The translations under genes and the position numbers were made by a program. Under the pieces are notes generated by a model, which saw only the letters and a list, made by a program, of their open reading frames with translations, was not told the origin of the DNA and ran no database searches. 20,482 nucleotides of DNA from Ruminococcaceae bacterium UBA6413 (GTDB taxonomy: Bacteria > Bacillota > Clostridia > Oscillospirales > Ruminococcaceae), in NCBI GenBank assembly GCA_002437415.1, contig DJPL01000062.1, positions 1 to 20,482 on the forward strand, given 5' to 3'. Below, in pieces: positions 7,373 to 14,124 of this stretch (position 1 is its first letter; every line of letters begins with the position of its first letter).

Positions 7373-7995
7373 GAATAATTCATTTATTTGCGGATCTGTG
7401 TAACCTTTACGGTGATTACGGCAATGTGTGCGCTCTGAAAAGGGCGCTTGAAAACAAGGGACAGACTGTAGAGGTTGAATATCAGTCGATAGACGATACG
7501 ATCGATATTTCGGGTGTGGACTTTGTGTTCATCGGCTCTGCAACCGAGAGAAATCAGAAGGTAGCGCTTCAGTATCTGCAAGGCTATAAGGATAATATAA
7601 AATCTGCCCTTGATAACGGTACGGTCATTCTTGCAACGGGCAATTCGTTTGAAATGTTCGGGCAGAGCGTTACCGACTGCGACGGCGTAAGGTATGACGG
7701 ACTTTCATTCTTCCCTTATGAAACCACAGAGGGAAAAGAAAGGATCGTTACCGACAGCCTTTGCACTACTTCGCTGTGCGGCGGCGATATAATAGGCTTT
7801 GTAAACAAGGCAAGCCTTACGACAGATGTCACCTCACCACTTTTTGATGTAAAGCAGGGAAGCGGCAACGGCAAGGACGACAGTAAAGAGGGAGTACATT
7901 ACGGTAATTTCTACGGCACACACCTTATAGGTCCAGTGCTTATAAGAAATCCTCAGCTGTGCGAATACTTCGCCGAAATGCTTATTAAAGAGTAA
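7369..7995 (+). CDS. gatD: GatD-like class I glutamine amidotransferase subunit lacking the catalytic Cys
   Basis: By position and similarity this is GatD, the subunit that normally hydrolyses glutamine and passes ammonia to MurT. At 208 residues it is shorter than S. aureus GatD (about 240). The N-terminus with LYGDYGNV and the C-terminal GTHLIGPVLIRNP are recognisable. At the nucleophile elbow, where GatD proteins have a CGGYQ-type motif, this protein reads ILATGNSFEMFG (87-98); an ungapped alignment puts glycine G91 at the cysteine. The usual GTYxHGP histidine is replaced by I187, with H185 two residues away. The usual glycine-rich IGGG is IGSA (55-58). The frame is intact, with a GGAGGAGG site upstream, so it is not simply a decayed gene. 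It may be structural, use free ammonia through MurT, or have a new role. Confidence 0.75.
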   Translation: MRIIHLFADLCNLYGDYGNVCALKRALENKGQTVEVEYQSIDDTIDISGVDFVFIGSATERNQKVALQYLQGYKDNIKSALDNGTVILATGNSFEMFGQSVTDCDGVRYDGLSFFPYETTEGKERIVTDSLCTTSLCGGDIIGFVNKASLTTDVTSPLFDVKQGSGNGKDDSKEGVHYGNFYGTHLIGPVLIRNPQLCEYFAEMLIKE

Positions 7996-8010
7996 TATGG
8001 ATATAACAAA

Positions 8011-8039
8011 ACCCCATTCATCATACCGATGAATGGGGT
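8011..8039. terminator. Bidirectional terminator between convergent genes
   Basis: A perfect 12-bp stem (ACCCCATTCATC / GATGAATGGGGT) with a 5-nt loop separates gatD from the convergent gene at 8053-9504. Tails are T-rich in both directions: GATTTTAT on the plus strand and TTTTGTTAT on the minus strand. Confidence 0.9.
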
Positions 8040-8052
8040 GATTTTATGTGGT

Positions 8053-9504
8053 TTATCTGTCTTTCTTAAGCATTGAAACACCGATAGCAATTGTAGCTAT
8101 GCCGGAAACGATATATCCGATGACCAGATCGCTTATAAACGTACCTGTCATTGAGTCTATACCTTCAAGTCCTGTCAGAAGGTCGAACTGTTTCATAAGG
8201 TCAAACAGACCGAATAACACACCGAAGAAACCTTCATAACCCAGCAGAGAAAGAGCTTCAGCTATTTCAGGTTCGCTGACTAATTGCCATGTATATATGA
8301 CCATATTGCTCAGCAGTACCATTATAAGCACTATCACAATGCTTGTGATAAGACCCAGAACATCAAACCTTTTGCCGAAAAGGTGATATCCGAATATTGT
8401 GGAGAACGCCATTGCAACGCCGCCGAGATATGAGATATATCCGAGCTTTCCTATGAGTATCCACACTGCACAGCCGATAAGAGAGAAGAGTATAGCGCCG
8501 AGTATACCCATAAGCGGCTTGCTTTCCTGAACTATTGCGGTAGGTCTGCCGGCAACGAAACGACCGTCATTGCCAAACGAGTTCATAGGTTGCTGTACAA
8601 AACCGCCGTTCATGGGCTGCTGTGAGTAGCCGCCGTTATTCATCGGCATAGGTGCGGGCTGTGAAAATCCTCCGTTTATGGGAGGGAGATTGCTGTTTGT
8701 CGGGGGCTTAAGCTCTGCAAGCGACTGAGCGGTCGAGTATCCTGTGCTCTCCGGAGCGGTAGCGGGGTCGATCGCCGCCATAGTATCATTACTCGTACTA
8801 GGAACAGGGAGCGGAGCAACGGTAGGCTGTACAGCGTTTATGGGTTGACTGTTATTCATAACAGGCTGTGCGGGAGCGCCGTTCGGCATACCGTACATTC
8901 CTGTGTTTTGCTGAGGCGCACTCTGCATAGGTATGGGCTGTGCGGGGTTAAAAGCAGGCTGTGCGGGGTTAAAAGCAGGCTGACTGTTTACAGCAGGCTG
9001 TACAGGTGTCGGCTGTCCTGCGGACATTGCCTTTTCAGCCTCGTCCTCTTCGCTCTGCACACACATTTTGCATAACTGCTTTATGCTGCCGTCAGAAGCC
9101 TTGGCAAAAGTAAGACCTATAGAAGAATTGCACTTTGCACAGGCGTTGCTGTAATAATTAGCCGAATAGTACTTGACTATGTCGGTGATAAAGCGCTTTA
9201 TATCTGCCGCTGTTTGACCGTCGTCGCTTCCTGCGAAAAGAACGGCGGATATGTTGGGATCGCCCGCCTTATAAGCCTTTACAAAGCTGTTTTCGGGCTT
9301 TGCCATATATTCGGTGAAAAAGTCGTCTGCCGTTTTTGTTGTAAGAGCACTCTTTCTTACCCATGAGTTGAATATGATACAGCTCTTGTCGCTCAGCGCT
9401 CTGAGCGTAAAGCCGTATCCTACATAAGTGCCGCCGGCATAATCTTCGGAATAAAGAGTGAGCGCGAGCTCAGGCTTTAAACGTAAAAGTACGTCAGTAA
9501 CCAT
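8053..9504 (-). CDS. Zinc-ribbon, Pro/Gln-rich linker, multi-pass membrane protein of unknown function
   Basis: I do not recognise a family. The 483-residue protein has four visible parts. Residues 1-118 form a soluble N-terminal domain. A CxxC...CxxC zinc ribbon follows (C122, C125, C145, C148). A low-complexity linker rich in Pro, Gln, Asn, Gly and Met spans about 160-325, including two tandem AFNPAQP repeats. The C-terminal membrane region, about 331-480, has hydrophobic segments near 333-352, 356-374, 384-408, 420-436 and 458-478. There is no N-terminal signal peptide, so the N-terminal domain and ribbon probably face the cytoplasm. GGAGG lies 7 nt before the ATG. It has its own promoter and a terminator shared with gatD, so it is a single-gene unit and its neighbours say little about function. 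Confidence 0.8.
   Translation of the reverse strand: MVTDVLLRLKPELALTLYSEDYAGGTYVGYGFTLRALSDKSCIIFNSWVRKSALTTKTADDFFTEYMAKPENSFVKAYKAGDPNISAVLFAGSDDGQTAADIKRFITDIVKYYSANYYSNACAKCNSSIGLTFAKASDGSIKQLCKMCVQSEEDEAEKAMSAGQPTPVQPAVNSQPAFNPAQPAFNPAQPIPMQSAPQQNTGMYGMPNGAPAQPVMNNSQPINAVQPTVAPLPVPSTSNDTMAAIDPATAPESTGYSTAQSLAELKPPTNSNLPPINGGFSQPAPMPMNNGGYSQQPMNGGFVQQPMNSFGNDGRFVAGRPTAIVQESKPLMGILGAILFSLIGCAVWILIGKLGYISYLGGVAMAFSTIFGYHLFGKRFDVLGLITSIVIVLIMVLLSNMVIYTWQLVSEPEIAEALSLLGYEGFFGVLFGLFDLMKQFDLLTGLEGIDSMTGTFISDLVIGYIVSGIATIAIGVSMLKKDR
8941..8982. repeat. Two tandem 21-bp repeats in coding sequence
   Basis: An exact 21-bp unit beginning TGCGGGGTTAAAAGC occurs twice in a row (8941-8961, 8962-8982) and encodes the AFNPAQP duplication in the linker of the zinc-ribbon membrane protein. 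It keeps the frame, so copy number could change without breaking the gene. Confidence 0.9.
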
Positions 9505-9537
9505 TATATTTCCTCCAAAATTGCTTCAGGTTGATTT

Positions 9538-9552
9538 TAAGGCAAAGCCTTA
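9538..9552 (-). promoter_or_regulatory. 5'-terminal hairpin of the zinc-ribbon gene transcript
   Basis: TAAGGC-AAA-GCCTTA is a 6-bp inverted repeat starting about one base after the predicted transcription start. It could protect the mRNA 5' end or act as an operator. Confidence 0.4.
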
Positions 9553-9559
9553 CCAGTTA

Positions 9560-9588
9560 ATTTTACTATAATTCAGCTTTTCTGTCAA
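9560..9588 (-). promoter_or_regulatory. Promoter of the zinc-ribbon membrane protein gene
   Basis: A perfect -35 TTGACA (9583-9588) is followed after 17 bp by -10 TAAAAT (9560-9565) on the minus strand. Confidence 0.8.
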
Positions 9589-9636
9589 TAGATAAAGGGT
9601 AAAAGGACAAGCAAAATCTGCTAATATAAATAAAAA

Positions 9637-9656
9637 TGCTCCCCATATGGGGAGCA
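9637..9656 (-). terminator. Rho-independent terminator of rpmB
   Basis: An 8-bp stem TGCTCCCC/GGGGAGCA with a 4-nt ATAT loop is followed on the minus strand by TTTTTATTTAT. It lies 24 bp after the rpmB stop. Confidence 0.92.
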
Positions 9657-9680
9657 ATCTTATCGTAACATTGACCGAAA

Positions 9681-9869
9681 TCAGTTAGCACGCTGAACCT
9701 TACCTGAACGAAGGCAACGTGAGCAAGCGTGTACTCTGCAGGGAGTACCGTTTACGATAGCCTTAACCTTCTGAACATTGGGCTTGAAAGCTCTGTTTGT
9801 ACGTCTGTGTGAGTGAGAAACCTTAATGCCGAAAGTTACGCCCTTTCCGCAGATATCACATTTTGCCAT
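9681..9869 (-). CDS. rpmB: 50S ribosomal protein L28
   Basis: L28 is a small protein of the large ribosomal subunit. The 62-residue product starts MAKCDICGKG and has two CxxC pairs (C4-C7 and C50-C53), the zinc-binding form of L28, plus the basic SHSHRRTNR segment typical of the family. The frame is open upstream to an ATG at 9932, but the chosen ATG is preceded by GGAGG 10 nt away and gives the conserved N-terminus. It is a single-gene unit with its own promoter and terminator. The four intact cysteines suggest it is not the zinc-independent paralogue some bacteria make in zinc starvation. Confidence 0.97.
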   Translation of the reverse strand: MAKCDICGKGVTFGIKVSHSHRRTNRAFKPNVQKVKAIVNGTPCRVHACSRCLRSGKVQRAN

Positions 9870-9907
9870 GGGGTTTGCACCTCCTTCAATACTTGCTTTT
9901 ATCTTGC

Positions 9908-9926
9908 GGCAGACAGCAAATCTGCC
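9908..9926 (-). promoter_or_regulatory. Hairpin in rpmB leader
   Basis: GGCAGA/TCTGCC form a 6-bp stem with a 7-nt loop in the roughly 85-nt rpmB leader. It could be a feedback site for the ribosomal protein, but I know of no matching described leader. Confidence 0.3.
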
Positions 9927-9961
9927 ATTCACTATTTATCATATAGCGATACAACATTAAC

Positions 9962-9990
9962 ATTTTAACAGAAATCCGAGCAAATTGCAA
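9962..9990 (-). promoter_or_regulatory. Promoter of rpmB
   Basis: On the minus strand, -35 TTGCAA (9985-9990) and an extended -10 TG-T-TAAAAT (TAAAAT at 9962-9967) are separated by 17 bp. Confidence 0.75.
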
Positions 9991-10075
9991 GTGTTTTTTG
10001 ATAATTTTCTGAAAAAATTTTGCATATCAACAACTTGTACAATTATACCGACTGTTTCTATGCGCTTTTGTGCAA

Positions 10076-12406
10076 TCAGAACACAAGAGTATATGTTTTA
10101 TCGGGGAGCGTATCAAACGAAACTATGCCGTCATCTGACATCATAGGTACAGATTTGCCGTCACAGATGACAGCTTCGCAATCGGATTTGATACGGCAGA
10201 TGCCGCCGCAGTTCGACTTTATCGTTACCGATGTGGTATTGAAGTTTTCCCACTTTGCATCGACAACAAAGCCGTGTCTTGCGCAAAGACCCTTGAAGCT
10301 TCCGTTTCTCCATGCGTCGGGTGACGCGGGAAGAAGCTCTATATAGCCCTCGTGGCTCTGTATCAGCATTTCGGCAATGCCCGCACTGCCGCCGAAGTTT
10401 CCGTCAAGCTGGAACGGAGGGTGGAAGTCGAACAGGTTATCAAAGGTACAGCCTCTGAGCAGTCCCTGTAAAATTGAGTAGGCGCGGTTGCCGTCCTTTA
10501 CTCTTGCCCAAAGGTTGAGCTTGTATGCTCTTGCCCAGCCGGTCGACTCGTCGCCGCGGTCGTTAAGGGTGTTTATTGCGGCTTTCATAAGCTCGGGTGT
10601 GTTTGAATTTATGCCCTTGCCGGGGTAAAGTCCGAGCAGGTGGGAGATATGACGGTGGTTCTTCTGCGTCTTGCTGTGGTCGAAGTTATCATCGTCCTCT
10701 TCGAACCACTCTTTGAGAAGACCTGTCTTTTTGCTGACGCTGTAGGGCTTGAGCTGTACTATCTGCTCTTTTACGGTATTGCGCAGTTCTTCGTCCTTGC
10801 CGAGTGCCTCACTCGCAGTGATAAAGTCGCTGTAGAGCTGTTCGATAAGGCTCTGCTCGTAGGTGTTGCCTATAGTCACAGGTCCGTGCTCGGGCGAGTA
10901 GGTAGGCGAAGAAACAAGTCGCTTCTGCTTGTCATCATATATCAGCCACTGTGTGTAGAAGCGCACGCTTTCGCGCATTATCGGGTATATGTGTTCTTCA
11001 AAGTACGTTTTGTCGCCTGTGAACTCGAAGTATTCATATATGTTCTGCATAAGCCATGCAACAGCCGCGGTCGACCAACCCCAATAGAAGTCCCAGCCGG
11101 GAGCTGTCCAGCCGAAGGGAGTACTCTGTGTATGTGCGCACCAGCCGTTTTCGGGGTGCTCTTCATCTGATTTTATGCCGTAGTATGCTTCTGCGGACTT
11201 TCTGCCGGACGGACGCATACTGTCAAGAAAATCAACCAGAGGAGGTACTGTTTCGCTGAGGTTTGTGTTATATGCACCCCAGTAGTTCATCTGGAGATTT
11301 ACGTTAATATGATAGTCACAGCACCACGGAGGGCAGTTGCTCTCGTTCCAAACACCCTGAAGGTTAGCGGGGAGAGAGCCTGCTCTTGATGAGCTTATCA
11401 GCATATATCTGCCGAACTGGAAGTAAAGCGTTTCAAGGCGGTTTGCTATGCTCCTTGAACTGCTCTCCTTATATTCGCTTATAAGCTTGTCGCAGGGGAT
11501 AACGTCATTTGCGTCTTCGTTTATCTTGAGCGTTACTCTGTCAAACAGGGCCTTGTAGTCTGCGAGGTGTTCTGCATAAAGTGCGTCAAAGCCTTTATTT
11601 ACGGCGTTTTCGATACGCTGATTTACAGCGATCGCGGGATCGATACCTGTTCTGAAGGTCGGGTATTTGTTTGAATAATCGGTTGACGCGGTAAGATAAA
11701 TATATACCTCGTCGGCGTGCTCGACCATTATGCAGTCTTTTGCATCGATAAGCTCGCCGCCCTTGTTTACCACCTTGAATACGGTGCAGTAACGAAGTCC
11801 GTTATCCCACAATGCACCCTCATAGGTCAGAGTATCACCGTTTGCGGTAACACTGCCGCACTGAAGATTATCAAGTGACAGTCTTACGCAAATTCTGCGG
11901 GGCTTGTCTGAGCTTAATTTCAGGCAGATAACATTTGAGGGGTAGTTTGCGAAAGCTTCTCTTTTATGAACTGCGCCCTGATAAGTAAACTGTGTTGTGA
12001 ATATCGAATTGTCAAGGTCGAGTGTCCTTGTATAATCTGCAGCAAGTGTTTCGTCTATGTTCGAGAAAGTCAGCATCAGGTCGCACAACAGCTGATATGC
12101 TCCGAAGCCGTCGGTCGCACCTGTCAGATGGGGCAGAAGAGCCACGGCATCGTCATACTTTCCGTCATAGAGAAGCTGCTGTACCTGCTTTACATATTCA
12201 TAGCTGCCTTCTATGATACCGCTGTTGTAGTCGGGACGGCTCTCGGAAGGTCCGCCTGCCCACAGAGTTTTCTCGTTAAGCACTATTTTTTCCTTTGAAA
12301 TGCCGCCGAAGAAGCTTGCGCCCATATAGCCGTTTCCGATAGGCTGGCATTGCTGCTCCCACTTGTCAAATTCTCCGGGAGCTGTAAACAGTATTTTGTT
12401 TTGCAT
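10076..12406 (-). CDS. GH95 alpha-L-fucosidase (probable 1,2-alpha-L-fucosidase)
   Basis: This 776-residue glycoside hydrolase of family GH95 probably removes terminal alpha-1,2-linked L-fucose by an inverting mechanism. The N-terminal beta-domain opens with PIGNGYMGA (22-30) and LNEKTLWAGGP (43-53), as in the family. The (alpha/alpha)6 domain holds the catalytic residues: N368 and N370 in HINVN, acid E506 in SPEHGP, and D668 in QLDGNFG. These correspond to N421, N423, E566 and D766 of Bifidobacterium AfcA. Length suits a single-domain GH95. There is no signal peptide or anchor, so it should act in the cytoplasm on imported oligosaccharides such as fucosyllactose-type or xyloglucan fragments. 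Some GH95 enzymes are L-galactosidases, which cannot be excluded. It is a single-gene unit with a consensus promoter, and its fucose would feed the nearby fuc operon. Confidence 0.92.
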   Translation of the reverse strand: MQNKILFTAPGEFDKWEQQCQPIGNGYMGASFFGGISKEKIVLNEKTLWAGGPSESRPDYNSGIIEGSYEYVKQVQQLLYDGKYDDAVALLPHLTGATDGFGAYQLLCDLMLTFSNIDETLAADYTRTLDLDNSIFTTQFTYQGAVHKREAFANYPSNVICLKLSSDKPRRICVRLSLDNLQCGSVTANGDTLTYEGALWDNGLRYCTVFKVVNKGGELIDAKDCIMVEHADEVYIYLTASTDYSNKYPTFRTGIDPAIAVNQRIENAVNKGFDALYAEHLADYKALFDRVTLKINEDANDVIPCDKLISEYKESSSRSIANRLETLYFQFGRYMLISSSRAGSLPANLQGVWNESNCPPWCCDYHINVNLQMNYWGAYNTNLSETVPPLVDFLDSMRPSGRKSAEAYYGIKSDEEHPENGWCAHTQSTPFGWTAPGWDFYWGWSTAAVAWLMQNIYEYFEFTGDKTYFEEHIYPIMRESVRFYTQWLIYDDKQKRLVSSPTYSPEHGPVTIGNTYEQSLIEQLYSDFITASEALGKDEELRNTVKEQIVQLKPYSVSKKTGLLKEWFEEDDDNFDHSKTQKNHRHISHLLGLYPGKGINSNTPELMKAAINTLNDRGDESTGWARAYKLNLWARVKDGNRAYSILQGLLRGCTFDNLFDFHPPFQLDGNFGGSAGIAEMLIQSHEGYIELLPASPDAWRNGSFKGLCARHGFVVDAKWENFNTTSVTIKSNCGGICRIKSDCEAVICDGKSVPMMSDDGIVSFDTLPDKTYTLVF

Positions 12407-12424
12407 ATGTTCCTTACCTTTCTG

Positions 12425-12472
12425 TAAGCGTCATTCAACGCTTAAAACCGCATAAGCTTACGCAATGCGGTT
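12425..12472 (-). promoter_or_regulatory. Two hairpins in the GH95 leader
   Basis: The roughly 70-nt leader holds AACCGCAT/ATGCGGTT (8-bp arms, 12446-12453 and 12465-12472), starting about four bases after the predicted transcription start. A second repeat, TAAGCG/CGCTTA (12425-12430 and 12439-12444), lies just before the ribosome-binding site. Neither has a U-run, so they are not terminators. Confidence 0.5.
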
Positions 12473-12482
12473 CAACAGTACT

Positions 12483-12526
12483 ATTATACCCGAACATAAC
12501 GGGAATGTCAACAACATATTGTATGT
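12483..12526 (-). promoter_or_regulatory. Consensus promoter of the GH95 gene with flanking palindromes
   Basis: A perfect TTGACA (12506-12511), 17-bp spacer and perfect TATAAT (12483-12488) lie on the minus strand. The spacer holds CCCG-AACATAA-CGGG (12489-12503). Three bases upstream of the -35 is ACATA-TTG-TATGT (12514-12526). A full-consensus promoter for a catabolic gene suggests control by a repressor or by the leader. Confidence 0.85.
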
Positions 12527-12535
12527 AAATGTGAC

Positions 12536-13513
12536 TTAATTCAGCATATATCTTGTTGCGAGCATTTTTGAGAGAAGTCCGAAGTAATCCATACCCGCCG
12601 CCTCAGCCGCCATAAGCGACAGGCAGTTAAGGTCGGGACGATGCGGACGTGATGCGCCTGTAAGATTAGGCTTGGGGTTGAAGTCGAACATTTTGTAATT
12701 ACCGTTTTTATCTGCACGGCAGTCGATACGCACCATAGCCTTAAGTCCGAGTAACCATACCGCAAGCTCACAGCTTTTTCTGAGAGTGGTAAGCTTAGGG
12801 TCGTCCTTTATTACACGGCTGTTTTTTACAACGGGAACATCGCCGTTGTAGGGAGCAACGCCGTTTTTCTGGTCAAAGCGCTCAATGAACGGCAGAGAAG
12901 TGCCGTCGGGGAAAACCGTAAGTGTAACTTCCGCACCGCTGAGATATTCTTCAGCCATCATGGTGTCGCCGTATCTGCCCGATGCAAAGGCTTCATCACG
13001 GGCTCGGATAAATTCTTCGGGGGTATCGCACTTTACAACGCCCTGACTTCCTCTGCCGCGGATCGGCTTTAATATGCAGGGGTATTCGCCGTTGTAGACT
13101 GTATCGGCGGTGACAAGACAGTCTGTTACGACAGGCAGTTCATTTTGTAAGAGCAGAGTGTTGGTGCTGAATTTATCGTCATACATATCAACATCTTCGG
13201 TGCGGTGTCCGACAACGTATATTCCGCTGAAATCGTCTATCGGGTGACCCTTGTAAAGCGCGGTGTTGAGCCACAGGGTATCCGCGCCTTTGTCAATAGC
13301 CTGCTGTATCCCTTCGTGTGTATCGGGAAAACACCAGTCGGTGTCCTTGTAAACATCGGGATCGTCTACAGGGGTTATTACGTCAATGCCGCCGTTTTTT
13401 AGGCAGTATGCGATATCCGCACAGCCGTCGCTGTAACCGCCGGGCTTCATCGGTTTTTTTATGCCGCCGATCGCGGGCGGTTCGTGAGCCTGATATATAA
13501 GTGCTACTTTCAT
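12536..13513 (-). CDS. ATP-grasp ligase-like protein related to D-Ala-D-Ala ligase
   Basis: This 325-residue ATP-grasp enzyme probably joins a carboxylate to an amine or similar nucleophile through an acyl-phosphate; the substrate is unknown. The N-terminal domain has a striking KPMKPGGYSDG stretch (20-30). The ATP-grasp part shows ILKPIRGRGSQGV with K149 and a glycine-rich loop (147-159), AEEYLSGAEV with E188/E189, and the metal-binding FDFNPKPNLTG with D277 and N279. D-Ala-D-Ala ligases have E-x-N at that place, and the N-terminal motif differs from Ddl, so I do not call it Ddl. I have a vague memory of similar proteins in bacteria and fungi, but cannot confirm it. It has an AAAGGAT site and no room for its own promoter, so it is probably read from tyrA through the small membrane protein. 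Confidence 0.8.
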   Translation of the reverse strand: MKVALIYQAHEPPAIGGIKKPMKPGGYSDGCADIAYCLKNGGIDVITPVDDPDVYKDTDWCFPDTHEGIQQAIDKGADTLWLNTALYKGHPIDDFSGIYVVGHRTEDVDMYDDKFSTNTLLLQNELPVVTDCLVTADTVYNGEYPCILKPIRGRGSQGVVKCDTPEEFIRARDEAFASGRYGDTMMAEEYLSGAEVTLTVFPDGTSLPFIERFDQKNGVAPYNGDVPVVKNSRVIKDDPKLTTLRKSCELAVWLLGLKAMVRIDCRADKNGNYKMFDFNPKPNLTGASRPHRPDLNCLSLMAAEAAGMDYFGLLSKMLATRYMLN

Positions 13514-13536
13514 TTTGTATCCTTTCTAAACTAAAT

Positions 13537-13562
13537 TTATCCCACGTTTTAATGTGGGATAA
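13537..13562 (-). terminator. Intercistronic hairpin, possible weak terminator
   Basis: TTATCCCAC/GTGGGATAA form a 9-bp stem with an 8-nt loop between the small membrane protein gene and the ATP-grasp gene. The following minus-strand sequence, AATTTAGTTT, is only moderately U-rich. The downstream gene has no promoter of its own in view, so partial termination or RNA processing is more likely than full stop. Confidence 0.5.
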
Positions 13563-13568
13563 GAATTT

Positions 13569-14123
13569 TTATCGTATAAGCCTGTGAACTTTCTTCCTCA
13601 GCCATTTATCATAAAAATAAGATAACTGGCTCAGACATACGTCATAGCAGACAAATGTGAAATTTCCGATAAGCCAGAAAACAAGTACCGCAAACTGTCC
13701 GAAGCCTGCAAAGTCCTCGATAAGCTGTCCCATACCGAGAACATTCAAAAGCAGGGCGTATATCGCTATAACGGGAACGTTGAAGCATAAAAAACGCAGT
13801 AGGAATGACAGTACCGCAGGCTTTACTTTCGTAAGCAGATCGCGGATAACGGGGTAGTAGCCGAAAAACCCCGAGAACAGAAGCTTTGACTCTATATCGG
13901 GGGTGAGAAGCAGTGCGAGCAGAGCTACTGCCGCATAGCACAAAAGCGCCCATTTTCTGCTTATCTCACGGTATATTATCCATACGACAAGTCCCGCCAC
14001 GGCAGGCAGAATATACACGCCTATGGGGATAAAGCCTGTACAGAACATCAGCACTATGCATATCGCGCTCAGTATTCCGCTCAGTGCTATAGCGTAGCTC
14101 CTTGTCTTTTTGTTTGAGGGCAT
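13569..14123 (-). CDS. Small integral membrane protein of unknown function
   Basis: I do not recognise this 184-residue protein with confidence. It begins with a basic stretch (MPSNKKTR), followed by hydrophobic segments near residues 9-28, 33-51, 58-75, 108-130 and 142-163, plus a weaker one near 80-92 containing GFFGYYP, and a basic C-terminus (WLRKKVHRLIR). Size and layout recall substrate-binding S components of ECF transporters, but no diagnostic motif is visible. The open frame extends 23 codons upstream into tyrA. The ATG at 14121-14123 is preferred because it follows AAGGAGAAAGG and lies one base after the tyrA stop, which implies translational coupling. Confidence 0.75.
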   Translation of the reverse strand: MPSNKKTRSYAIALSGILSAICIVLMFCTGFIPIGVYILPAVAGLVVWIIYREISRKWALLCYAAVALLALLLTPDIESKLLFSGFFGYYPVIRDLLTKVKPAVLSFLLRFLCFNVPVIAIYALLLNVLGMGQLIEDFAGFGQFAVLVFWLIGNFTFVCYDVCLSQLSYFYDKWLRKKVHRLIR

Positions 14124-14124
14124 T

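Noticed and set aside
7369..7995. Frameshift or pseudogene explanation for the missing GatD cysteine
   Set aside because: The frame is open throughout, the flanking residues align without gaps, and translation signals and the murT overlap are intact.
8941..8982. CRISPR or regulatory direct repeat
   Set aside because: There are only two adjacent copies with no spacer, in frame with a low-complexity coding linker, so it is a coding duplication.
9870..9932. Upstream ATG that would lengthen L28 by 21 residues
   Set aside because: L28 starts MAKCDICG here, with GGAGG immediately upstream; the extension is leader RNA.
10640..11170. Plus-strand open frame of 176 codons opposite the GH95 gene
   Set aside because: It is long, but sits across the catalytic domain of GH95 in antisense, without a promoter, ribosome-binding site or recognisable motif.
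12425..12472. Riboswitch in the GH95 leader
   Set aside because: The leader is only about 70 nt with two simple hairpins, and no known riboswitch core was recognised; listed as hairpins only.
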